Shown: positions 1 to 7,759 of the stretch, one piece after another
Layout of the letters: the number at the start of each line of letters is the position of its first letter
Position numbering within the stretch: the stretch's first letter is position 1
NCBI GenBank assembly: GCA_934754775.1
Contig: CAKVIM010000003.1
Coordinates: 1 to 64,000, forward strand
Reading direction: 5' to 3'
Source of the DNA: an uncultured Candidatus Melainabacteria bacterium
GTDB lineage: Bacteria; Cyanobacteriota; Vampirovibrionia; Gastranaerophilales; Gastranaerophilaceae
DNA: 64,000 nt
The notes under the pieces: generated by a model
Seen by the model: the letters and a program-made list of their open reading frames with translations, nothing else
What the model was told of the DNA's origin: nothing
Database searches by the model: none
Program-made: the position numbers and the translations under genes

Positions 1-73
1 CACCTCAAATGCTTACGCATTTTCGGCTTGCCCATTGTCCTCGCCGGACGGGCGTCAAAACCAGTACATCCCC
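1..73 (-). ncRNA. ssrA: tmRNA (5' part only, runs off the window)
   Basis: Read on the minus strand from position 73, the sequence begins GGGGATGTACTGGTTTTGAC, which fits the nearly invariant tmRNA 5' end (GGGG-TGT--TGG-TT-GAC: the alanine-tRNA-like acceptor and D-region). The rest of the molecule (tag reading frame, pseudoknots, 3' tRNA-like half) lies outside the window. tmRNA rescues ribosomes stalled on broken messages together with SmpB. The plus strand is open here for 27 codons but has no start, so I do not call a protein. The call rests on about 20 conserved bases. Confidence 0.75.
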
Positions 74-175
74 ATGATAAGTTGATTTCAAGTGAAACGA
101 CTATGTTGCAAGCCATTTCTTTCAATATGTCTTTCAATGTTCGTATTCTCAGTATAAGCTATAATTATAACGTTT

Positions 176-763
176 TCAAGCGTCTAATAAATTTTTAATC
201 TTTTTCAAATCCTCAAGCATATAAAATCTCGGGCTGCCTTCTTCTAAAGAATGGTATCTCAGCAGGTATGATGGGTGGAAAATTGGGATACATTTTCGAG
301 TCTTACCACCGATTTCTATATCAAATACTTCGCCACGTATTTTTGAGATTGCGACCTTCTTATCATAAAAAGATTTTAAAGCCGTTGCTCCGCAAAAAAT
401 CACTACCTTAGGATTAATGATTTCGATTTGTTTTAACAAATAATCTTCGCAAAGTTTCTTCTCTTCATCCGAAGGTACTCTATTCTTTGGCGGGCGGCAT
501 TTAACCGTGTTTATAATATACAAATCTTTATCTCTTGCGATACCGGCTTCTTCAAGAAACTCGTTCAAAAGTTTGCCTGCTCTGCCAACAAATGGTGTGC
601 CAGTTTTATCTTCGTTTTCTCCAGGGGCTTCACCAATCAAAATTGCTTTTGCAGTTTCGGGGTTACCGTCTGAAAAAACAATATTAATCCGAGTATCGCC
701 CAAAACGCATTTCTTACAGTTTAAGCACTCTTCTTTTAGTTTATTCAATTTTTCTGTTTTCAT
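176..763 (-). CDS. Family-4 (Fe-S) uracil-DNA glycosylase
   Basis: A 195-residue protein that removes uracil from DNA after cytosine deamination, the first step of base-excision repair. Visible signatures are the N-terminal Cys pair (C13, C16) and a second pair in KCRPPKNR and KKLC, spaced as for the 4Fe-4S cluster of type-4/5 enzymes; the active-site block GEAPGENED near residue 44; and the C-terminal HPSYLLR motif that contacts DNA. Length is normal for the family (190-220). It stands alone, transcribed toward the tmRNA gene, and is followed upstream by a flavin reductase gene in the same direction. Family 4 rather than 5 is favoured by GEAPG-E; this is reading, not a search. Confidence 0.93.
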   Translation of the reverse strand: MKTEKLNKLKEECLNCKKCVLGDTRINIVFSDGNPETAKAILIGEAPGENEDKTGTPFVGRAGKLLNEFLEEAGIARDKDLYIINTVKCRPPKNRVPSDEEKKLCEDYLLKQIEIINPKVVIFCGATALKSFYDKKVAISKIRGEVFDIEIGGKTRKCIPIFHPSYLLRYHSLEEGSPRFYMLEDLKKIKNLLDA

Positions 764-784
764 ACTTCCCTCTAATCCTGTGTT

Positions 785-1390
785 CTAAATTTTTTCAAAA
801 TCTGCTGCACCGTGTTTGCAAATAGGGCAAATATAATCTGCCGGCAAAGTTTCGCCCTCATAAATATACCCGCAAATCTTGCAACGCCAACCCTTTGTTG
901 CATTTTTATTTTCTGATTTTGGTTTAATATATTTATGGTAGTAAGCATATGTAGCAGAAGGTTCGTCAGAAAGTACTTCTGAGGCAACTAGTTGACCGAT
1001 AAACAGGCTATGTGTGCCTAAATTGATTTCTTGCTGAACATATGCAGACATAAACGCATTGGTTGCTTGGGTTATGTACAAAACTCCGTTAGGGCTGCGT
1101 TTTGTGTCATAATAAGACGCAAACTTCTCTACATCTCTTCCTGATTGGAACCCGAATTGTTTAAAGATTTCGAACTTAGCATTTTCTGTAAGAACCGAAA
1201 TATTGAATTTTCGTGTTCTTTGAATCATCTCATTTGTGTAATTCTTCTTATTGACGGCGATAGCGATTTGCAGCGGGTCAGATGTAACCTGCATTACTGT
1301 ATTAATAATGCATCCGTTGTCTTTTTCGCCTTCGTTTGCAGTGAGGATATAAAGTCCGTAACCGATATTGAATAATGCGTTTGTATCCAT
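785..1390 (-). CDS. Flavin reductase-rubredoxin fusion (high-molecular-weight rubredoxin type)
   Basis: 201 residues. Residues 1-150 look like the FMN-binding flavin-reductase-like domain (start MDTNALFNIGYGLYILTA, then the TVMQVTSDP block). The last 45 residues form a rubredoxin, with Cys pairs CKICGY and CPICKHG around a single iron. Such fusions (Hrb in acetogens, related to NROR partners) pass electrons from NAD(P)H to oxygen- or peroxide-reducing flavodiiron and rubrerythrin-like proteins in anaerobes. That role is known for the family and inferred here; no partner gene is adjacent. It lies 21 bp upstream of the uracil glycosylase on the same strand and may share its transcript. Confidence 0.88.
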   Translation of the reverse strand: MDTNALFNIGYGLYILTANEGEKDNGCIINTVMQVTSDPLQIAIAVNKKNYTNEMIQRTRKFNISVLTENAKFEIFKQFGFQSGRDVEKFASYYDTKRSPNGVLYITQATNAFMSAYVQQEINLGTHSLFIGQLVASEVLSDEPSATYAYYHKYIKPKSENKNATKGWRCKICGYIYEGETLPADYICPICKHGAADFEKI

Positions 1391-1540
1391 TATAAAACTC
1401 CTATTAATGCAGTTCTTTAAGTATTTTATTATAAAAATAGAAACGTTGTAAGCGTTAGTTGGGGGGTAAGGGGTAAATGGATTTGGTTGGGCGTGGGGCT
1501 ACTGGTTGGGAGTGAAGAGTGAATGGAAAATGGAAAGTGG

Positions 1541-1617
1541 TTTAACATCGACCTCTCCTATCAGGAGAGGTCGCAGCCGTTCGAACGAATGTGAGTTACG
1601 GATGCGGGTGAGGTGTA
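1541..1617. repeat. Inverted-repeat element, family A (truncated copy)
   Basis: Contains the core hairpin ACCTCTCC-TATCA-GGAGAGGT, then the family's CG-rich arm (GCAGCCGTTCGAACGAATG) and the right end GCGGGTGAGGTG. The left terminal repeat seen in other copies is missing, so this looks like a partial copy. A 77-codon frame that spans it has no coding character. Confidence 0.7.
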
Positions 1618-1674
1618 AATATATTGAGCTTGGCGAGAAGGTACTGATGAGAATGGAAAATTGTTTTAAAACTT

Positions 1675-1774
1675 ACCCTTGCGGGTTGGCACCTCACCCC
1701 ACCCCTCTCCTGTTGGAGAGGGAGCAGTCGTTCGTGAGCGTTGCGAACGTTACGAATGCGGGTGAGGTTTAATC
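1675..1774. repeat. Inverted-repeat element, family A
   Basis: Left end ACCCTTGCGGGTTGGCACCT plus CACCCC, core hairpin CCCTCTCC-TGTT-GGAGAGGG, arm GAGCAGTCGTTCGTGAGCG, then CGAACGTTACGAATGCGGG and TGAGGTTTAA at the right end. The same blocks recur at 9240-9347 and, in the other orientation, at 40112-40258, which defines the family. Confidence 0.8.
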
Positions 1775-1779
1775 TAATT

Positions 1780-1870
1780 TACCCTAACGGGTTGACACCT
1801 CACCCGTTTTTCTAATGTTCAAGCGTAGCTTTCACATTGAAAAACTACCCTCTCCGGATGGAGAGGGTAA
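1780..1870. repeat. Inverted-repeat element, family A (variant with CTAATGTTCAAGC arm)
   Basis: Starts CCCTAACGGGTTGACACCTC and continues with the arm TTTTTCTAATGTTCAAGC and TTTCACATTGAAAAACT, ending in CCCTCTCC-GGAT-GGAGAGGG. The same arm occurs at 34341-34385 and inverted at 40195-40233. This copy directly follows the preceding one, giving a tandem composite. Confidence 0.75.
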
Positions 1871-1942
1871 AGACTGCATGTTCTTTTCTTTTTGGTTACT
1901 TTTTCTTTTTAGCAAAGAAAAAACCAGTAGCCCCACCACTGA

Positions 1943-2015
1943 GGGTGACTAGTAGTTTTTATCCTTGCTAGTAGTTCTACTCAATGTCACCCGACCAAAT
2001 GGCTACGTGCGTAGC
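1943..2015. repeat. Palindromic remnant next to the surE stop
   Basis: Two inverted repeats fill the end of this 626-bp gene-free stretch: GGGTGAC (1943-1949) with GTCACCC (1986-1992), enclosing a repeated CTAGTAG, and a perfect hairpin GCTACG-TG-CGTAGC (2002-2015) directly after the surE stop codon on the minus strand. The latter could end surE transcription, but no T-run follows. The stretch 1884-1920 is T- and A-rich and resembles the centre of family B elements. No gene is seen. Confidence 0.45.
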
Positions 2016-2016
2016 A

Positions 2017-2808
2017 CTAGAACCAGTTGCAGAGGTTTTCTTTGCACAGATTTTCTTCTAAATCCTGCATAATATTTGTTCTGGTCATTTCGTATGTTAC
2101 CGGTGTTATAGAAATCTTGTTATTTCTAACAGCTGCGATGTCAGTTGCGGCGTCTTCCGGCTCATTTATAAGTTCGCCTGCCATCCAGTAGTAGACTTTG
2201 CCACGAGGGTCGATACGTTTTTCGTAGGCATCTGTGAACATTCTGCTTCCGAGTTCTGTAACGGCTACGCCGCCAATATCTTCTTTTTCAAGCCCAGGGA
2301 CATTGATATTTAGTATTGTTTTAGGCGGAATTCTTTTGATATCGATTTTGTTAAGCAAGTCGGCAACGAATTCTGCTGACACTTTGAATGCTTCAAAATC
2401 AGTGTTCATGCTGGCTAATGAGGCTGCCATACTTGGATACCCCATCATAGCACCTTCCATGGCACAGCTTACGGTCCCTGAATAGAGGATGTCGGCACCG
2501 AGGTTTGGTCCGTGGTTAATTCCGGATATTACCAAATCCGGCAACTCGTCTTTTTCTAAAATAGCGTTTATTGCGAGTTTTACACAATCTCCGGGGGTTC
2601 CTGTTGTCATCCAACAACGCTTAGCACCGTATTTTGCATTGACTTCTTCGACTCTAAGCGGAGTGTGGAGCGTAAGTGAATGCCCTGCGGCACTGCGTTC
2701 TCTATCTGGGGCAACGACGTACACATCGTGGCAAGGTGCTAACGCCTCTATTAGTGCACGAATCCCGTTTGCCAATAATCCGTCGTCGTTTGAAATAAGT
2801 ATTTTCAT
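2017..2808 (-). CDS. surE: 5'/3'-nucleotidase SurE
   Basis: 263 residues. SurE is a metal-dependent phosphatase that dephosphorylates nucleoside 5'- and 3'-monophosphates, and short polyphosphate in some species. The N-terminus MKILISNDDGLLANGI carries the metal-binding Asp pair, GTPGDCVKL and SGINHGPNLGADILYSGTV are the other two conserved blocks, and VAPDRERSAAGHSLT precedes them. Length is typical (about 250). It is a single gene, divergent from the membrane-protein pair at 3113; in other bacteria surE often sits beside pcm, which is absent here. Confidence 0.95.
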   Translation of the reverse strand: MKILISNDDGLLANGIRALIEALAPCHDVYVVAPDRERSAAGHSLTLHTPLRVEEVNAKYGAKRCWMTTGTPGDCVKLAINAILEKDELPDLVISGINHGPNLGADILYSGTVSCAMEGAMMGYPSMAASLASMNTDFEAFKVSAEFVADLLNKIDIKRIPPKTILNINVPGLEKEDIGGVAVTELGSRMFTDAYEKRIDPRGKVYYWMAGELINEPEDAATDIAAVRNNKISITPVTYEMTRTNIMQDLEENLCKENLCNWF

Positions 2809-3112
2809 ATATAATTCTCCTAAACACTAACTCAATTATTAACCGAAACCAAGTATACCACAAAATTGTTACAAATCTTTACAATTATTTCTCTTGGTAA
2901 TTAGGGGCATTTTTACACTTAAAAAAATATCTCGAGAAGGATTTTTCTTTATAACCAGAGTTTTTGAGTAAACTTTCCTTACATAAAAAAGATAATCAAA
3001 AAGTGCCCTTTACATTTTCTTTACAATTGAGAAAAATTAGGCAATTTTTATTTTGCCCCGCTTTTAAATATATATGTAAGTTGTTATAATCGACTTATAT
3101 ATCAAGAAGTAT
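2809..3112. other. Divergent intergenic region with no gene
   Basis: 304 bp between surE (minus) and the membrane-protein gene (plus). It is very AT-rich and holds several TTTACA/TTTACAATT-like boxes and, near 3085-3091, TTATAAT about 25 bp before the downstream start, a plausible -10 element for the plus-strand gene. I see no RNA gene, repeat or terminator. Confidence 0.4.
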
Positions 3113-4726
3113 ATGTGTATGATAAACAAAATTGGTGTAGAAAATACTAGCAGAATAAATAGCAATTCTCGTTTGAAAAACGTTGAAGACAAGAGCAATC
3201 CAAACTTTAAAGGGCTTGGGGCTATAGCTTTGACGGGTATACAGGCTTGCGAGAGAATGCCGATGGTCAATGTAACGGTCATCGACATGTTGTCTGCAAT
3301 TTTACCAAGAACAATTGTTGAATCTATGACCAACTGGTTTGCCGGTTTTGAGGCATTTAGAAGAGAGTCTTCCGGTTTGGTTGTAAACTGCTTGATACCG
3401 AGCCTTGTGACATTGGGGATAGCAAAATGTATTAACCCTGCGATTATGCCGAAGGGTACGAACATGTCAAGATGCTGGGCTGATAATTCTTTGATTGATA
3501 AGGCATCTGAGTATTATAAGAATGCAGGTTCTGCGGACAAAATTGAAGAGTCTTTAAAGAACATTTTGGGCAATATAGAAGGCTTTGAAGGCGAGAATAA
3601 AATTTTGTTCAAGGAAGCATTAAAAGATGATTTGAGTAAGTACTCTCAAAAATTAGCAGAATTGGCACGTTCTGGTGACAGGGATAGTGTCATAAGAAAA
3701 GAAATTAAGAAGATTTCTGCTGAAATTGTAGATAAGACTCGTGTAGCAGAAAATGTTAAGATAGCAGATGGCAAAAATGTGGTTAACGCATCTTCTGTCC
3801 ATTCTATGCTTGAAGATTCTGTAAAATATTTCAAAGAATATCAAAAATCTGGTATTGGAATTGAAGAGTTCGCTAAGAAGAGCAAAAGACTTGTTAGAAC
3901 AAAGAGTTTGGCAGGTTTAGCAGTAATTCTTCCTCTTGCAGCTTCAATGCAATATATTAACAGGTGGATTACGGGTAAAGTTTCAGGTGTTAAGGGTGCA
4001 CCGATTTATGATGATTTTGGTAAGGAAAAAGATGATGTTGAAGCAGCAGCAAAAAATGGTTTGTTGAGGCAAAAATTGATTTCAATATCATCTATGATTG
4101 GTGTATCTTTGCTTTCAATGATGAAGCGTCCTAGTATGAATATGCTTGAATTCAAGGGAATGTTCCCTACTATGGATCAAGCGAGAATAATTTCTACCAC
4201 AACATTTGCTTCACGTATGGCTGCTGCGGATGACAAGAACGAACTTGCAGAAGCTACTGTTCGTGATATTGCAACTTTCTCCGGATTGTATTTCTTAGGT
4301 GATTATGCGGCTAAGGCTGCTGCAACAGCAATTCAAAAGAAAACTGGTGTTGTGTTATTAAATGAAACAAAATCTATTAATAAAGATGCTAACGTGTTGA
4401 AGAAATTCTGGCATTGGGTAAAAGACGTTAATATTAAATCCTCTGAAGAAGTAAGAGGTACAACGGAAAAAGAGTTAAAACGTGCGAGAAATTTACGTTC
4501 TGCTTGCCAAGTTGCTAACCTTGGTGTATCATTAGCATTGTTAGGGATACTTGTTCCGATTTATACAAGACATAAAACAAAGAAAAAACATGAACAAGCG
4601 TTGAAGCTTGCTCAAGAAAATAAGACAAAAGCCGAAAACACAAAAGAAACAAAAGAAGCATCAGTTACGCCCTTGAATGTAAAGTATTCAAAGCTTACAA
4701 CAGGGTTCAGAGCTGACAATAAATAG
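3113..4726 (+). CDS. Hypothetical membrane protein with N-terminal FKG motif (paralog 1 of 2)
   Basis: 537 residues, family not recognised. After about 30 polar residues comes NPNFKGLG, the FKG motif shared by several proteins in this window. Hydrophobic stretches that could span the membrane lie near residues 95-110, 265-290, 325-340, 395-410 and 475-495, the last followed by a Lys-rich, Ala/Lys/Glu tail. It aligns by eye with the next gene: RRESSG versus RREIMG, FKGMFPTMDQ versus FKGMWPTIEQ, and the later YFLGDYAAK versus LVLGDIVNK. The next gene starts 10 bp after the stop, so the two are one transcription unit. Start at the ATG at 3113 or 3119 cannot be decided. Confidence 0.8.
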   Translation: MCMINKIGVENTSRINSNSRLKNVEDKSNPNFKGLGAIALTGIQACERMPMVNVTVIDMLSAILPRTIVESMTNWFAGFEAFRRESSGLVVNCLIPSLVTLGIAKCINPAIMPKGTNMSRCWADNSLIDKASEYYKNAGSADKIEESLKNILGNIEGFEGENKILFKEALKDDLSKYSQKLAELARSGDRDSVIRKEIKKISAEIVDKTRVAENVKIADGKNVVNASSVHSMLEDSVKYFKEYQKSGIGIEEFAKKSKRLVRTKSLAGLAVILPLAASMQYINRWITGKVSGVKGAPIYDDFGKEKDDVEAAAKNGLLRQKLISISSMIGVSLLSMMKRPSMNMLEFKGMFPTMDQARIISTTTFASRMAAADDKNELAEATVRDIATFSGLYFLGDYAAKAAATAIQKKTGVVLLNETKSINKDANVLKKFWHWVKDVNIKSSEEVRGTTEKELKRARNLRSACQVANLGVSLALLGILVPIYTRHKTKKKHEQALKLAQENKTKAENTKETKEASVTPLNVKYSKLTTGFRADNK

Positions 4727-4736
4727 CAAGGTAAAT

Positions 4737-6365
4737 ATGAAAGTACAACTAAATTCACAACAACAAAATCATCCACAATTTAGAGGTCCAATTGATTCAA
4801 CTATGAGATATTTGGCGACCAACCAAGCTGTTGGTGCAAACGGTGTTGACTTCTGCTTTATGGTTACTCCAAGAACGACAAGTGACATGATTAAAAGAGG
4901 TCCTGCTGCCGGCATGGAAACCTTGAGACGTGAAATCATGGGTACGATTAACGACTCGTTAATTGGTTGTTATGGTGCTGTTGCAGGTGGTTTGTTGGCA
5001 TTTGCTTTGAACAAAAAATACGGTGCGGATGTTAAAAAGATGTTTACTGCACCTGAAACTTTGAATATTCTTGCTGAAAATAAAGCTGAGCAGATTAAGA
5101 ACAATAAGAGTCAATTAGAATATATTGAAAAGACTTTGGGAAATGTTAAGGCATACAACCCAAGTGCAAATGGTGCTGACACAGAAGGTTTTGTAAGATT
5201 GTCAAAAAGTACAATTGAAGAAACTGCAAAGATTTTTGACGAAGCTTTGTCTAACAAGTCAATGGACTTTAAGGCGTGGAAAGATTCTAAGACTGCAGGC
5301 GGAAGGGATGTTATTCTGAATAAGATTACTGAAAACACCGGTGCTCAGTCAAAATATATTTTGGAATCTTTGAATGATAAGAAACAAATAAGCGAAACAA
5401 ATTTGAAAACATTGCTTGATGATATGTACCTTGTGTCCGATTCATTCAACAAGGACAAAGTTAAGGCTGCGTTTGAAGAACAGGTTAAATCAGGTAAGGC
5501 TGTAAAAGATAATGCATTTATTAAGGGTGTAACTAAGTTTATGAAAAGCCGTGCGGGCATGGGTTTTGCAATTGCTTCTGCAGTTGGTATTTCTGTTCAG
5601 CCGATAAATATGTATTTGACTAAAAAGAAAACCGGTACTGACGGTTTCGTTGGTGTTGAAGGTCGTTCAAAAGATACAAGTGCTAACTTTAAGGCTTTGA
5701 AAGTCGGCAGCAGTGCTGCATTCTTTAGCTTGATTCTTGGAACTTTGAAATGCTCACCGATGAAATTTATGAGCAAGATGGCTTTCAAGGGTATGTGGCC
5801 TACAATTGAACAGTTAAAAGGTGTATATGGTGTAACTATTATTTCAAGAGTATTTTCAGCACGTGATAAGGACGAACTTAGAGAAGTTCTTACAAAAGAT
5901 ACATTGGGTTACTTGAGCTGGTTGGTATTAGGTGATATCGTTAACAAGCTTGTCGCAGATGTTTTGGACAAATCAACAATGAATTATACTTCTGAATTAA
6001 AAGATGATAAAAATATATTTAGGCGTACCTTCAATGGTTCTTTGAAAACAAGGGATGAAATCTTGATTGACACTCTTGCAAAGAACAATGTTTCAACTAC
6101 GAAGAAAGAAGGCGACAAACTTGTTGCTAAGACTTTCAAAGAAATGTTGAAGGATTTGGACAAACTTGACGACGGCGTGAAGAAGGTTGCAAGAAAGAGA
6201 TTAACTACTCTAAACAGAGCACAAGCTGCAGGCTATTTGTTCTCAGGTCTGGTTCTCGGTCTTGGTATTCCAAACTTGAATATTTATATTACAAACACAC
6301 TTGATAAGAAACGTAAAGCTGCAAAGGCTGCTCAAGCAGCTCAAAATAGCGAGCAAGTTGCTTAA
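4737..6365 (+). CDS. Hypothetical membrane protein with N-terminal FRG motif (paralog 2 of 2)
   Basis: 542 residues, function unknown. The N-terminus has PQFRGP at residues 13-18, matching the FKG site of the upstream paralog. Predicted hydrophobic segments occur near residues 78-92, 275-290, 325-345, 395-410 and 495-515; the central region 110-270 is polar and helix-prone. The conserved block MAFKGMWPTIEQ (near 348) and the following acidic/basic AxDKxEL element are the strongest similarity to paralog 1. The stop overlaps the last 4 bp of the convergent flavoenzyme gene. Tandem duplication followed by divergence is an inference from shared motif order and equal length. Confidence 0.8.
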   Translation: MKVQLNSQQQNHPQFRGPIDSTMRYLATNQAVGANGVDFCFMVTPRTTSDMIKRGPAAGMETLRREIMGTINDSLIGCYGAVAGGLLAFALNKKYGADVKKMFTAPETLNILAENKAEQIKNNKSQLEYIEKTLGNVKAYNPSANGADTEGFVRLSKSTIEETAKIFDEALSNKSMDFKAWKDSKTAGGRDVILNKITENTGAQSKYILESLNDKKQISETNLKTLLDDMYLVSDSFNKDKVKAAFEEQVKSGKAVKDNAFIKGVTKFMKSRAGMGFAIASAVGISVQPINMYLTKKKTGTDGFVGVEGRSKDTSANFKALKVGSSAAFFSLILGTLKCSPMKFMSKMAFKGMWPTIEQLKGVYGVTIISRVFSARDKDELREVLTKDTLGYLSWLVLGDIVNKLVADVLDKSTMNYTSELKDDKNIFRRTFNGSLKTRDEILIDTLAKNNVSTTKKEGDKLVAKTFKEMLKDLDKLDDGVKKVARKRLTTLNRAQAAGYLFSGLVLGLGIPNLNIYITNTLDKKRKAAKAAQAAQNSEQVA

Positions 6366-7711
6366 CTTAGTTTGGATTTAAGTATTCTGGCAGCAGAGAT
6401 TAGGATGTCTATGCTTGTTGAGAATGGTGGTGCGTAAGTTAGGTCGACATCAAGCAGGTCTTCTACCCGCATTCCGCTTAACAAGCCGACAGAAACGGTA
6501 TTTACTCGTTTGTCTGCATCTCCGCAACCGATTGCTTGAGCCCCCAAAATTTTATGGGTTCGCCTGTCTGCAGTGAGTTTTAAAGTCACGTTTTGAACTT
6601 CCGGCATGTAGCCTGCTTTGTCACGTTTTGTAATTATGACGGAAACTGTGTCATAATGTAGTTTTTGGGCAGTTTTTTCAGTGAGTCCCGTCATAGAAAT
6701 ATTCAGTGCGTGGTATCTTAAAACGGATGAACCTAAAACTCCTTCAAAATCTTCGACTCCGCCACAGGCGTTTATTGCAGCTACTCGACCTTCTTTATTT
6801 GCAGTTGAACCTAATGGAAGCCAAGTTGGAGTGTTGGAAATCATATTGATTTTTTCGGCACAATCACCGCAAGCGTAAATGTCAGGAATATTTGTTTGCA
6901 TGCGGCTGTTAACTTTTATTGCACCGGTTTGCCCGATTTCAATTCCGGCTTCTGTGGCGATATCTATATTGGGTTTTACGCCGGAAGCTATGATTACCAT
7001 GTCTGTTTCAAACCCGCAGCCTTTTGCCGTTAGAACTCCTCGGACGTTTTCTTCGCCAACGAATTCTGTTACCCTGTCATCGTTTATGATTTTAACAAGT
7101 CCGTCTGAGTTTTCCAGAATAAAAGTTTGGACAATTGAAGAAATATCTTCGTCCAAAACCGGCATGATGAAAGTCGAATTTTCGATTATTGTTACGTTTT
7201 TTTTGTTTTTGACAAAGGATTCAATCAGCTCTATTGCAATATATCCGCCACCTACAATTGTAATGTTTTGAAACTTGTCCATTGCTTCTCGGATATTTAT
7301 TCCGTCCTCAAGGGTTCGAACTTTGAAAATATTATGCAGATTGGAGTTTTTTATCTCTGGTATAAACGGCGAAGCCCCGGTTGCGATAATAAGTTTGTCA
7401 TATTCGATGAATTCGCAGGTGTTTGCTTGCAAATTTTTTACAAGAATCTTTTTATCTGTCGGTAAAATCTTTGTAACTTTGCTGAAAAGGTGGATTTCAA
7501 TTCCGCTTTTTTCGAATTCTTCTTTAGTTCTGACAATAAGTTTGTGCCAGTCCTCGAAGTCGTGTGCTATATAATACGGTAGCCCGCAAGAGGAATATGA
7601 TACGTGGCTGTCTTGGGTATAAATATGAACTTCTGCGTTCGGAAGCATTCTTTTTGCCTTGGCTGCAGCCTTTGCACCTGCTGCCACACCGCCGATTATT
7701 ATAACTCTCAT
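6362..7711 (-). CDS. FAD-dependent pyridine nucleotide-disulfide oxidoreductase (CoA-disulfide reductase / NADH oxidase type)
   Basis: 449 residues with the two-Rossmann layout of the family: FAD site VIIIGGVAAGAKAA (residues 3-16), the single redox-active Cys in SYSSCGLPYY (C42), ATGASPF, the NAD(P)H site ITIVGGGYIAIE, and the second FAD motif DIYACGDCAE. A lone Cys at 42 rather than a CxxxxC pair places it with CoA-disulfide reductases, NADH oxidases and persulfide reductases. A C-terminal dimerisation domain follows. No rhodanese domain is fused, so the substrate cannot be read from the sequence. It overlaps the convergent membrane-protein gene by 4 bp. Confidence 0.92.
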   Translation of the reverse strand: MRVIIIGGVAAGAKAAAKAKRMLPNAEVHIYTQDSHVSYSSCGLPYYIAHDFEDWHKLIVRTKEEFEKSGIEIHLFSKVTKILPTDKKILVKNLQANTCEFIEYDKLIIATGASPFIPEIKNSNLHNIFKVRTLEDGINIREAMDKFQNITIVGGGYIAIELIESFVKNKKNVTIIENSTFIMPVLDEDISSIVQTFILENSDGLVKIINDDRVTEFVGEENVRGVLTAKGCGFETDMVIIASGVKPNIDIATEAGIEIGQTGAIKVNSRMQTNIPDIYACGDCAEKINMISNTPTWLPLGSTANKEGRVAAINACGGVEDFEGVLGSSVLRYHALNISMTGLTEKTAQKLHYDTVSVIITKRDKAGYMPEVQNVTLKLTADRRTHKILGAQAIGCGDADKRVNTVSVGLLSGMRVEDLLDVDLTYAPPFSTSIDILISAARILKSKLS

Positions 7712-7759
7712 AATCGAATTATTGATGGTATAGAAATTTATAACAATTAGACAGGTATA

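Noticed and set aside
1506..1772. 88-codon plus-strand open frame
   Set aside because: It runs through two family A elements; residues are repeat-derived (HPTPLLLEREQS) and there is no ribosome-binding site.
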